Shown here piece after piece: positions 8,434-16,150 of a stretch of DNA of 64,000 nucleotides. Under the pieces are notes generated by a model that saw nothing but the letters and a program-made list of their open reading frames with translations, was not told the DNA's origin and ran no database searches. Positions within the stretch are counted from its first letter, which is position 1. Each line of letters starts with the position of its first letter. Source of the stretch: Salinispora oceanensis. GTDB lineage: Bacteria; Actinomycetota; Actinomycetes; Mycobacteriales; Micromonosporaceae. Location of the stretch: assembly GCF_000383575.1 (NCBI RefSeq), contig NZ_KB911579.1, positions 1,355,775-1,419,774 of the forward strand, in the 5' to 3' direction. The translations under genes and the position numbers were made by a program.

Positions 8434-10796
8434 CCGTCACCCGCCTGTCGCCACCGCAGTGCGTCAACATCCAACGTGGCGACGAGCCGCTCGGTGCCGT
8501 CCGCGCCGATCCGCCACAGCTGCGTGCCGTGCGGCAGCCGGGCACTGTCAACCTTGAACTCCGCCACGACGTCGCTACTCTCGCTCGGAGCGAAGCCGTT
8601 GCCACGGAACGGCGGCTTTTCGATCACCCAGCCCTCCATGGCCTGCATCGCGGCTTCGCTCTGCCCGCCGTACGGGATGCGGTAGAGGTTCGGCCGGAAC
8701 GCCGGCCACCGCAGTACGTAGATCTTCTCGGCGCTCCGTTCGAAGGGAGAACCGGGGTAGCCCAGGCCGAGCGCGTCGTAGAGCTGAGCCGGGGTGGTCA
8801 GGTGTGCCAGCTCACCAGCCCGGTGCACGAAACCGGAGACTCGGTCGTACCCCCGCTCCAGGTAGTAGCCGAGTTGGCTGGCGGCCACCGCCTTCTGCAT
8901 CAGGACGGGGCTCGTGGCCTCGGGGCTCGGCGGTTGGTAACGCGGCCGGTCGGCCGGTGCCGGCTGGCCCGCCGGCACCGACGCGGCCGGTGCCGCCTCG
9001 GGCTCCGGCCGATCCTCGCCCAGGCCCACCTCCACCGCCCAGTTGGCGAGCCCGACGATCTGCTCGCCGGGCAGCTTCGTGCCGATCGGGGTTCCCGGAT
9101 TGACGACGAAGGACCACGACCGGTCCGGCCAACGCTGGATGAGCTGCACGAAGCGGACTCGAATGGTCTCGACCGTCCCGGTGGTGTGCTCGGCGAGCCG
9201 CTCCGAGGAGGTGTAGACGACCACGGAGAACGCTCCGTCCAGCTCCTCGGTCTGCCAGACGAACCCCGCCCCACCGGGCCGGCTACCCGGTGCTGAGTCG
9301 GTCGCCACCGGAAGCAGCACCTGGGCCAGCAGCAGCGTCGACAGGAAGGTGTCGGTGTTGCCGCTGATGGCCGCCGTGGCCAGGTCCGCTTCGACCGCGT
9401 TGGCCGGTACAAAATCCGGCGGCACGGAGGTCGGGGCGGGATTCGGGGACGATATCGGGCTCCGGGGAAGGTCACCTACTTCCGCCACGTTAATTCGCAT
9501 CGTGGGCTCGACCGGATCGCCACTGGCGGGGAGCACCGGGGCGCCGCCGACCGGGACCGCACCCGCCGCTACCGATATCGGCAAAGTCGCCGAGGCACCG
9601 TCCGACCCGGTAGCGGTCAGGTTCCGGGATTCGACGACCGTCCCCTCGATCACCGTCGGAGAAAGAGTCCGCTGGGGTGGCGAACCGGAGGCCGGTTCGG
9701 TGACCGGGGTCGGCTCCGACTCCGCCGAGGTAGGCCGGGGCGGGACCGCGCTGGTGCGACGCGCGTACTGCCGGAGGGTCGCCGGGTCGGGCACCGGGAA
9801 ACGGACAGTCCGGGCGTCCTCCGCTGCCGCCGGCCCGGGTGCTGGCTCGCCGGGCGGGGCAGCGCCGTCCTGGTTGACCCGGGTCGTGGGTTGGGCCGAG
9901 AACATCGGCGACGTGGCCGGTGACGGTTCACTGACCGGTTGCCGGCGCGGAAACTGTTGGGCGCCCCGGGTAAGGCGCGACCTCCGCTCATCTCGGTCAC
10001 TACGGGCCGCGGCCGGTTCGAAGAAGGACCGGCGACCGGAGGGCTGCTCGGGGAGGCTCCGGGGTTGCCCCCGCGGGGGTGCGGCTCCGTCGGCGGGGCC
10101 GGGTTCGGGTGGGCGAGCCTGGCGGGGTGCCACCGGGTCCCCACCGGTGGCCCGGCCAGCGTCCATCACCGGCCGTCGGAGGGCCGCCGCCCGCAGGTCG
10201 GCTGGGGTACGCAGCGGCGCACCCGGAGACGACGTGGACGGCGACGGGCGCAGGGGGGCGACGCCCTCGGGTGTTCGGCCAGCCCGCGGAGCGCGGTCCG
10301 GCCCCTTCGCCCCGGCGGCCGGCTCCGCTTCCCGGCGCTCGAAGGGACGAGGCCGGGGGTTGGTCTCGTCGCGCTCCAGCCGGGCCCGAGTCCCCATCGT
10401 GCGACCGGGCAGGCGGACATCGCCACGGGAGAGCTGGGCGACGTACCACGCCGGCAGATAACCCTCAATGGGCAGACCCGGGTTGACTGCCAACCACCAC
10501 TCGTGGTTGGGCCAATGGTCGACAAGCTCAGCGTAGGCGGCTCGGCGGTTCGCGCCCGCGTGCTCACCGAGGCAGGCGCGCAGCGCGGCGACCGAGGTGA
10601 ACGCCAGCACGTGGGTTCGGCCGCCGGCGCTCCAGGTGCCCCAGTTCATTGACGCCTGACCGGCCGGCGCTGGCGCGGAGACGGGCAGCAAAAGCTCCGT
10701 GCGGGCCAGGACGCGGAAGTATCGTTGCTGGTCATTGGCACGCAACGCGTCACGCAGCGTTACCTCTACCTCGGTGGCCGGCTCCCATTCGGTCAA
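8430..10796 (-). CDS. Large protein with two SseB-type domains and a distinct C-terminal domain
   Basis: A 788-aa cytoplasmic protein with no signal peptide. Residues 1-133 form one SseB-like domain (YFRVLARTELLLPV, ending WWLAVNPGLPIEGYLPAW) and residues about 462-595 a second (LLLAQVLLPVAT, ending FVVNPGTPIGTKLPGEQIV). Between them is a 320-residue Pro/Ala/Arg-rich disordered linker. The last 159 residues (from about 630) are a separate folded domain with LYRIPYGG, GWVIEKPPF and LPHGTQLWRI. SseB-like domains recur in actinobacterial loci near polymorphic toxins and type VII secretion. The start is TTG at 10796 after GGGAGGAGGG, a very good site. Function unknown; a toxin-like C-terminus is one hypothesis. 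Confidence 0.8.
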   Translation of the reverse strand: MTEWEPATEVEVTLRDALRANDQQRYFRVLARTELLLPVSAPAPAGQASMNWGTWSAGGRTHVLAFTSVAALRACLGEHAGANRRAAYAELVDHWPNHEWWLAVNPGLPIEGYLPAWYVAQLSRGDVRLPGRTMGTRARLERDETNPRPRPFERREAEPAAGAKGPDRAPRAGRTPEGVAPLRPSPSTSSPGAPLRTPADLRAAALRRPVMDAGRATGGDPVAPRQARPPEPGPADGAAPPRGQPRSLPEQPSGRRSFFEPAAARSDRDERRSRLTRGAQQFPRRQPVSEPSPATSPMFSAQPTTRVNQDGAAPPGEPAPGPAAAEDARTVRFPVPDPATLRQYARRTSAVPPRPTSAESEPTPVTEPASGSPPQRTLSPTVIEGTVVESRNLTATGSDGASATLPISVAAGAVPVGGAPVLPASGDPVEPTMRINVAEVGDLPRSPISSPNPAPTSVPPDFVPANAVEADLATAAISGNTDTFLSTLLLAQVLLPVATDSAPGSRPGGAGFVWQTEELDGAFSVVVYTSSERLAEHTTGTVETIRVRFVQLIQRWPDRSWSFVVNPGTPIGTKLPGEQIVGLANWAVEVGLGEDRPEPEAAPAASVPAGQPAPADRPRYQPPSPEATSPVLMQKAVAASQLGYYLERGYDRVSGFVHRAGELAHLTTPAQLYDALGLGYPGSPFERSAEKIYVLRWPAFRPNLYRIPYGGQSEAAMQAMEGWVIEKPPFRGNGFAPSESSDVVAEFKVDSARLPHGTQLWRIGADGTERLVATLDVDALRWRQAGDG

Positions 10797-11105
10797 GGCC
10801 AGCCCTCCTCCCGGCGACAGCGCACGCGTATGGGGTCTAATCTACAAGGTGCCACAAGATCAGAACGGGCTGGCCATACTGGACCGCCGCGAGCGATAAC
10901 ACCCCGCTCTGGCATCGACACGATCCGGAGTCGGTCGATGTCGCGGCACCGGTCCCACCCCCGCACCGCTTCTTCGGCGGCAACGGCCGCAGTGCGCGCG
11001 CCGGGAGCGGGGAGGCCCAGACGCACGGGTTCGAGGCCGCGCCTTCCGCGGAAGACGGGACCCGAGCCTTCCCTGGAAGAACAGTCCGTGGCAGCATTCT
11101 CCGCC
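10797..11105. other. Divergent intergenic region
   Basis: 309 bp between the divergent SseB-domain gene and the holin-like gene. It must carry both promoters. Frames that read through it are compositionally poor and I see no gene in it, nor a clear -10/-35 pair. Confidence 0.5.
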
Positions 11106-11492
11106 ATGGGTTTCCTGAAAGGGCTCTTAATCCGGTTGGGCATCACCGCGGCCGCCTTCTGGCTGGCCACGCTCCTCATCCCGGGCATCACGCTGGATGC
11201 GGATTCGGCCACCGAGACGGTCACCACGCTGGTCTTCGTCGCCGCGATCTTCGGCGTCGTCAACGCGGTGCTCCAACCGATCATCAAGACTGTGGGCTGC
11301 GGCCTCTACCTCCTCACCCTCGGGTTGATCGCGCTGGTCGTCAATGGCCTGTTGTTCCAGCTGACCAGCTGGATCGCCGGTGAGGCCGGGCTGCCCTTCA
11401 ACGTTGACGGGTTCTGGCCGGCCGCCGTCCTCGGCGCGCTCTTCGTCGGTGTGGTCACCTGGCTACTCGGCGCCATCTTCGACCGCGACTAG
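11106..11492 (+). CDS. Phage-holin-4 superfamily small membrane protein
   Basis: A 128-aa integral membrane protein with four hydrophobic segments: LIRLGITAAAFWLATLLIPG, TLVFVAAIFGVVNAVLQPII, LYLLTLGLIALVVNGLLF and AAVLGALFVGVVTWLLGAI. The pattern, with the VNAVLQPIIK loop, fits Pfam Phage_holin_4_2, a chromosomal family of unknown role that is not itself evidence of a prophage. ATG at 11106 gives the usual N-terminus (MGFLKGLL). GTG at 11088 has the better ribosome binding site (GGAAGA, 7 nt away) and would add six residues. Confidence 0.85.
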   Translation: MGFLKGLLIRLGITAAAFWLATLLIPGITLDADSATETVTTLVFVAAIFGVVNAVLQPIIKTVGCGLYLLTLGLIALVVNGLLFQLTSWIAGEAGLPFNVDGFWPAAVLGALFVGVVTWLLGAIFDRD

Positions 11493-11501
11493 CCGCGTCT
11501 T

Positions 11502-11540
11502 CCCGCCGCCCCGATCGGTACGTGTATCGGGGTGGCGGGC
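11502..11540 (+). terminator. Terminator of the holin-like gene
   Basis: Imperfect hairpin: CCCGCCGCCCCGAT (11502-11515) pairs with ATCGGGGTGGCGGG (from about 11526), with a GT pair in the stem. It separates the holin-like gene from the phoX promoter. Confidence 0.65.
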
Positions 11541-11574
11541 ACGGCGTTCCGACAGTGTCACCCCAATCCGGGGT

Positions 11575-11607
11575 GTTCAGCTTTGGTTCACATTGCTGCA
11601 CACTGGC
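11575..11607 (+). promoter_or_regulatory. Three-unit PHO-box-like direct repeat
   Basis: Three contiguous 11-bp units: GTTCAGCTTTG (11575-11585), GTTCACATTGC (11586-11596) and TGCACACTGGC (11597-11607). Streptomyces PhoP binds 11-bp direct repeats whose conserved core is GTTCAC. The site lies about 90 bp before a PhoX phosphatase gene, a known member of the phosphate-starvation regulon, which makes the call strong. Confidence 0.65.
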
Positions 11608-11694
11608 GGCAATAGTCTCCTCCTAGCCTCCGGCGTGTACGCACGCCATTCGCTGACCGCGGCGTGCGCAATCGAAATCAGGAGGCCCCTCCAC

Positions 11695-13806
11695 ATGAGC
11701 GACCGTCCTCGGCTGCTCCCGCTGCTCGGCTCCATCCGCCACGGCAGTCGTGACGCTATGACCTGTCTCTACCGGTGTGGTAACGCCTGTGACCACCCGG
11801 TGCCCAACACCTCGAACAACACCTACTTCGGCGACCTGGTGGACGCCGAGGTTTCCCGCCGCGGCATGGTTCGCGCCGGCACGGTCGGTGCGCTGGTCCT
11901 GGGCTTCGGCGGCGCCGGTGTGCTCGCCGGCAGCGGCGCCGCTGCCGCTTCCTCCGCTGGGGTGACCCCGGAGACGACCGAGTTCGCCGCCCCGCCCGGT
12001 GGCGTCGGCGACGGGAAGCTGACCTTCAAGTCAGTCCCACCGAACACCCTGGACAGCTTCATCGTGCCGAACGGCTACGACCACTCGGTGGTCATCCGCT
12101 GGGGCGACGAGGTGGTGCCGGGCGCGCCCCCGTTCGACCTGCACAAGCAGACGGCCAAGGCGCAGGCCCAGCAGTTCGGTTACAACAACGACTTCGTCGG
12201 CGTGCTGCCGCTGGGCCGGACCAAGGCCCTTCTCGTGGTCAATCACGAGTACACCAACGAGAACCTGATGTTCCCCGGCTTCACCGACGTGGACTCGCTC
12301 AGCGTCGAGCAGCTGAAGGTCGCGATCGCCGCGCACGGCATGTCCGTAGTGGAGTTGGAGCGGGTCCAGGGCACCGGTGAGTGGCGCCCGGTCAAGTCCG
12401 GCAAGCGGCAGTACAACCGTCGGGTGACCGCCGGGGCGACGAAGTTCGAGCTGACCGGTCCAGCCGCCGGCTCGGACTGGCTCAAGACCGCTGCCGACCC
12501 GAAGGGGCGCACGGTCATCGGCACGTTGAACAACTGCGCCGGCGGGGTAACCCCCTGGGGCACGGTGCTCTCCGGCGAGGAGAACTTCAACCAGTACTTC
12601 ATCGGCGGCGACGGTGCCCCGGAGGAGCTGAAGCCGAGCCTGGCCCGGTACGGCGTCAACACCACCGACCGTTACCCGAGCGGGAACCGGAAGTGGGACC
12701 GCGCCGACGAACGCTTCGACCTGACCGAGCACCCGCACGAGGCGCACCGGTTCGGCTGGGTCGTCGAGATCGACCCGTACGACCCGGAGAGCCGGCCGCG
12801 CAAGCACACCGCGCTGGGCCGGTTCAAGCACGAGGGCGCGAACGTCATCGTGTCGAAGAGCGGACACGTGGTCGCGTACATGGGCGACGACGAGCGGTTC
12901 GACTACCTCTACAAGTTCGTGTCGGAGAAGAAGTTCAAGAAGGGGAGTTCCTGGCGGGACCGGGAGCACAACCTGACCCTGCTGGAGTCGGGCACCCTCT
13001 ACGTCGCCAAGCTGGACTACACCAGCGCCGACGAGATCGACGGCTCCGGTGAGCTGCCCAGCGACGGCGCGTTCAACGGCGGCGGTCGGTGGATCAAGCT
13101 GGTCAGCGGTAACCGCTCGTACATCGAGGGCATGACCGCTGCCGAGGTACTCACCTTCACCCGGCTCGCCGCGGACCAGGTCGGCGCCACCAAGATGGAC
13201 CGGCCCGAGGATGTCGAGGCGAGCCTGCTCACCGGCAAGGTGTATGTCGCGCTCACCAACAACTCCTCGCGTGGGGTTGGCAGCAACCCGAAGGCGGACG
13301 AGGCGAACCCGCGTAACGCCAACCGCCACGGCCACGTGCTGGAGCTGGTCGAGAAGCACGGAGACAACTCGGCGGAGAAGTTCACCTGGTCGCTGCCGAT
13401 CGTCGCCGGCGACCCGGCGGACTCCTCGACCTACTTCGCCGGATACGACAAGACGAAGGTCTCTCCGATCTCCTGCCCGGACAACCTCGCCTTCGACGCC
13501 ACCGGCAACCTCTGGATCTCCACCGACGGCAACGCGCTGGGCAGCAATGACGGCCTCTTCGCGACGCCGATCGAAGGCCCGGAGCGGGGCCACCTGAAGC
13601 AGTTCCTCACGGTCCCCACCGGCGCGGAGACCTGTGGCCCGTTCGTCACCGGCGACAACCGTTCGGTCTTCGTGGCCGTGCAGCACCCGGGGGAGATCTC
13701 CGGGGCCTCGATCGAGAACCCCGCCTCCACCTGGCCCGACGGTGACTACGCCAAGCCGGGCGTGGTCGTCACCTGGCGCCTGGATGGCGGCCCGATCGGC
13801 AGCTGA
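11695..13806 (+). CDS. phoX: PhoX-family phosphatase (DUF839), Tat-exported
   Basis: A 703-aa phosphatase of the PhoX family, which uses Ca2+ and Fe3+ to release phosphate from organic esters outside the cell. The N-terminus is unusual in that a Cys-containing cytoplasmic-type segment (LYRCGNACDHP) precedes the twin-arginine signal EVSRRGMVRAGTVGALVLGF (residues about 53-72). The mature part has PhoX landmarks: LVVNHEYTNE, NNCAGGVTPWGTVLSGEEN, GRFKHEGANVI, RPEDVE and SCPDNLAFDATGNLW. ATG at 11695 follows AGGAGG at a good distance. It is preceded by a PHO-box-like array and followed by a strong terminator shared with the convergent IclR gene. Export folded through Tat agrees with cofactor loading in the cytoplasm. 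Confidence 0.93.
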   Translation: MSDRPRLLPLLGSIRHGSRDAMTCLYRCGNACDHPVPNTSNNTYFGDLVDAEVSRRGMVRAGTVGALVLGFGGAGVLAGSGAAAASSAGVTPETTEFAAPPGGVGDGKLTFKSVPPNTLDSFIVPNGYDHSVVIRWGDEVVPGAPPFDLHKQTAKAQAQQFGYNNDFVGVLPLGRTKALLVVNHEYTNENLMFPGFTDVDSLSVEQLKVAIAAHGMSVVELERVQGTGEWRPVKSGKRQYNRRVTAGATKFELTGPAAGSDWLKTAADPKGRTVIGTLNNCAGGVTPWGTVLSGEENFNQYFIGGDGAPEELKPSLARYGVNTTDRYPSGNRKWDRADERFDLTEHPHEAHRFGWVVEIDPYDPESRPRKHTALGRFKHEGANVIVSKSGHVVAYMGDDERFDYLYKFVSEKKFKKGSSWRDREHNLTLLESGTLYVAKLDYTSADEIDGSGELPSDGAFNGGGRWIKLVSGNRSYIEGMTAAEVLTFTRLAADQVGATKMDRPEDVEASLLTGKVYVALTNNSSRGVGSNPKADEANPRNANRHGHVLELVEKHGDNSAEKFTWSLPIVAGDPADSSTYFAGYDKTKVSPISCPDNLAFDATGNLWISTDGNALGSNDGLFATPIEGPERGHLKQFLTVPTGAETCGPFVTGDNRSVFVAVQHPGEISGASIENPASTWPDGDYAKPGVVVTWRLDGGPIGS

Positions 13807-13841
13807 CCTCTACGCTGCCCCTCGGTCCTGGTAGGGCCGCG

Positions 13842-13877
13842 AACGGGCCCTCTCCCCGATCCGGGAGAGGGCCCGTT
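13842..13877. terminator. Bidirectional terminator between phoX and the IclR gene
   Basis: Perfect 15-bp inverted repeat (13842-13856 with 13863-13877, arm AACGGGCCCTCTCCC) followed by a short T-run. It lies between two convergent genes and can serve both. Confidence 0.9.
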
Positions 13878-13911
13878 TCCTGCTGCCGCCGGCCCGCCGC
13901 CCCGCGTCCGG

Positions 13912-14694
13912 TCAGGTCTCGTGGACGAGACTGTCGGCGATGCCCCGGGCAGTCGCAAGCAGCTTCGCACGAACGACCCGGGCGGAGGTCATCATCTCGC
14001 CGGCCGGCAGGGCGCAGGCGAGCGCCACCCGGCGTTCCACGTCCTTGTCCGCGCTCACCAGCACGGCCGCACAGGCCACCCCCGGCCGATACTGCCCCAG
14101 CTCCAGCTGCATCCCCCGCCGCTCTCCCGCCACGAGGTCAGCCTCGAACGCCTCGATGGTGGTCAGCGTCCCGGTGGTGAACGGGCGCATGCCGTTTTCC
14201 CGCAGGTAGCGCAGTCGCTGTTCGGTCGTGAGCGTCGCGAGCAGCGCCTTACCGAGGGCGGTGGCGTGTGCCCCCTCGTCGAAGCCGGGAACCAGGTCCT
14301 CCAGGTAGGGAGAGCGTGGGCCTTCAGTGGCGGCCGTGATGGCCACTTGGCCGCCGACGAACCGGCCCAGGAAGTGGCTGTAGCCGGTGTCGAAGACGGC
14401 CCGTCGCAGGGACTCCCCGACCGCCGGCGGTCCGCGGAAGGCGCTGACCAGCTCCCGGTAACGGTCGGCTATCTCCAGGCCCACGATGTACGTGCCGTCC
14501 TCGCGCCGGATCACGTAGCCCTCGTACGCCAGGGTGCGGACGAGGTGGTATGTGGTTGCCACGGTCAGCTCGCACCGTCGCGCGATCTGTTTGACGGTCA
14601 GCCCTTTCGGGGCACGACCGACTGATTCGAGCACTCGTAGCGCACGGGACACACTTCGGATGAGGTCCGAAGGCTCCGCCAGGGGGTCACGCAC
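13912..14694 (-). CDS. IclR-family transcriptional regulator
   Basis: A 260-aa regulator. Residues about 10-70 form the winged helix-turn-helix (SVSRALRVLESV, LTVKQIARRCELTVATTYHL), and the remainder is the IclR effector domain (GAHATALGKALLATL, GMQLELGQYRPGVACAAVLV). GTG at 14694 is chosen because GGAGG lies five bases before it; another GTG at 14700 directly abuts that site. A 16-bp perfect palindrome lies about 100 bp upstream and could be its own operator. No target catabolic genes adjoin it, so the ligand is unknown; IclR proteins usually sense aromatic or short-chain acids. Confidence 0.9.
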   Translation of the reverse strand: MRDPLAEPSDLIRSVSRALRVLESVGRAPKGLTVKQIARRCELTVATTYHLVRTLAYEGYVIRREDGTYIVGLEIADRYRELVSAFRGPPAVGESLRRAVFDTGYSHFLGRFVGGQVAITAATEGPRSPYLEDLVPGFDEGAHATALGKALLATLTTEQRLRYLRENGMRPFTTGTLTTIEAFEADLVAGERRGMQLELGQYRPGVACAAVLVSADKDVERRVALACALPAGEMMTSARVVRAKLLATARGIADSLVHET

Positions 14695-14795
14695 AACCAC
14701 CTCCGCAGCCGGGGACTTACACCATATGAAATTCAGGACCGCCAGGAAACGCCTGTTCGGGCAGAGAACACCAGATCGTCATCCACTGCAAGTGA

Positions 14796-14811
14796 TTAAG
14801 TGATCACTTAA
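14796..14811. promoter_or_regulatory. Perfect 16-bp palindrome upstream of the IclR gene
   Basis: TTAAGTGATCACTTAA is fully self-complementary and AT-rich against a GC-rich background. A further AAGTGAT half-site abuts it on the left (14790-14796). Position in the IclR gene's own promoter region suggests autoregulation. Confidence 0.45.
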
Positions 14812-14894
14812 GGCTGATGCGGAGAGGTACATGGATACCCGGGCTACCGTCCGACGTCGTGGTGGTGCCGGCGGACCGGGAACCGGTCGCGAAG

Positions 14895-14960
14895 AGATGC
14901 GTCAGCCGGTCCGGTCGGCGCCCGGACCACCGAGAGATGCGTCAGCCGGTTCGGTCCGCG
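14895..14960. repeat. Two direct copies of a GAGATGCGTCAGCCGGT unit
   Basis: GAGATGCGTCAGCCGGTCCGG (near 14895) recurs with one change near 14934, about 39 bp apart. The second copy covers the last codons and stop of the polyprenyl synthase gene, so the first looks like a duplication of that gene's 3' end. Confidence 0.6.
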
Positions 14961-16027
14961 ATCTGGTCGCAGAGAGATTCGAGCGCCTGTCGGGCCGGAC
15001 CCGGCGGCAACGGCGCAAGCTGCGCGCGCGCCTCCTCAGCACTGCTCCGGACCGTCTCCCGGGCCCGCTTCAACGCCGGGCTCTCCCGGAGCAGTCCAAG
15101 GGCCTCGGCATGCAGGTCGTCATCGGTCAGCGGGCCGACCGCCAGGACGTCTCGGAGCCGCACCGACGCGGCGTCGGCGTCGTCCGAGGCGAGGGCATAC
15201 AGCACCGGCAGGGTGGGGATGCCCTCGCGGAGATCAGTCCCGGGCGTCTTGCCGGAGCGCTCCGCCTCGCTGGAGATGTCCAGCAGGTCATCCGAGAGCT
15301 GGAAGGCCACCCCGATGGTCTCACCGTAACCAGCCAGCGCCTCGGTATGCGCCGGGCTGGCCCCGCTGAACATCCCACCGAACCGTGCCGCGGTAGCGAT
15401 CAACGAGCCGGTCTTCTCGGCGATCACGTGCAGGTGGTGCGCCACCGGGTCCACGCCGGGACGCGGCCCCACGGTCTCCGCGATCTGGCCGTGCACCAAC
15501 CGGGCGAAAGTCCGCGCCTGCAGTCGGACAGCTTCGGTGCCGAGGTCGGCCGAGATATCCGCGGCGCGGGCGAAGAGATAGTCACCGACCAGAATGGCCA
15601 CCGAGTTCGTCCACCGGGAGTTGGCGCTCTGCGCACCCCGACGCACCGGCGCCTCGTCCATGACATCGTCGTGGTAAAGCGTGGCCAGGTGGGTGAGCTC
15701 CACCACCACGGCCGCTGGCACCACCTGCTCCCGAGTCGGATCACCGAACTGGGCGCCGAGCGCCACCAACAGCGGGCGGAATCGCTTGCCCCCGGCGTCA
15801 AGGAGGTGTCGGGCGGCCTCGGTGACGAACGGGTCAGCGCTGACGACATCGGCCCGCAGCGCAGCCTCGACCCCGGCCAGCACCTGAAGCGCCGAGTCCG
15901 GGAGCCCCGCGTCGATCGGGTGCAGCCCGACGGCACCCACCTGACCCGCACCGCCCCGGCCGGAACGACTACCCAGGCCGGTGGCACCCGAAAGCTTGTC
16001 AGCCGGATTCACCACGTCTCCCACCAT
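14942..16027 (-). CDS. Long-chain polyprenyl diphosphate synthase (menaquinone tail)
   Basis: A 361-aa trans-isoprenyl diphosphate synthase that extends FPP or GGPP with IPP. GGKRFRP is at residues 79-85, the first Asp-rich motif DDVMD at 120-124, and the second (DDLLD, in FQLSDDLLDIS) follows about 120 residues later; these bind Mg2+-diphosphate. Small Ala/Thr residues before the first motif agree with a long product. Directly downstream of nuoN and in the same block as menG and menJ, it most likely makes the menaquinone side chain. Chain length cannot be read from sequence. The first 35 residues are Gly/Arg-rich and may be non-conserved; a start nearer residue 36 is possible. Confidence 0.9.
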   Translation of the reverse strand: MVGDVVNPADKLSGATGLGSRSGRGGAGQVGAVGLHPIDAGLPDSALQVLAGVEAALRADVVSADPFVTEAARHLLDAGGKRFRPLLVALGAQFGDPTREQVVPAAVVVELTHLATLYHDDVMDEAPVRRGAQSANSRWTNSVAILVGDYLFARAADISADLGTEAVRLQARTFARLVHGQIAETVGPRPGVDPVAHHLHVIAEKTGSLIATAARFGGMFSGASPAHTEALAGYGETIGVAFQLSDDLLDISSEAERSGKTPGTDLREGIPTLPVLYALASDDADAASVRLRDVLAVGPLTDDDLHAEALGLLRESPALKRARETVRSSAEEARAQLAPLPPGPARQALESLCDQIADRTG

Positions 16028-16105
16028 GCCACACCAGTACCGCCAGCCCCGGGGCGGGGATGACCGAAGGGCTCCCGAACGCGTCCATGACCTCCGAGAA
16101 CAGCC

Positions 16106-16138
16106 TCGGGGCCGGCACGGAGGTCACGTGCCGGCCCC
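16106..16138 (-). terminator. Terminator of the nuo operon
   Basis: Hairpin with arms CGGGGCCGGCAC (16106-16117) and GTGCCGGCCCCG (16127-16138), 12 bp and perfect, about 12 bp beyond the nuoN stop codon. The polyprenyl synthase gene that follows therefore probably has its own promoter or depends on readthrough. Confidence 0.75.
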
Positions 16139-16150
16139 GGATCAGCGGTG

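Noticed and set aside
9349..10461. Plus-strand frame of about 370 codons opposite the SseB-domain gene
   Set aside because: It mirrors the Pro/Ala/Arg-rich linker; the minus-strand gene has a strong ribosome binding site and recognisable domains at both ends.
11106..11492. Prophage remnant signalled by a phage-holin-family protein
   Set aside because: This holin-4 family is a common chromosomal membrane protein; no other phage genes adjoin it.
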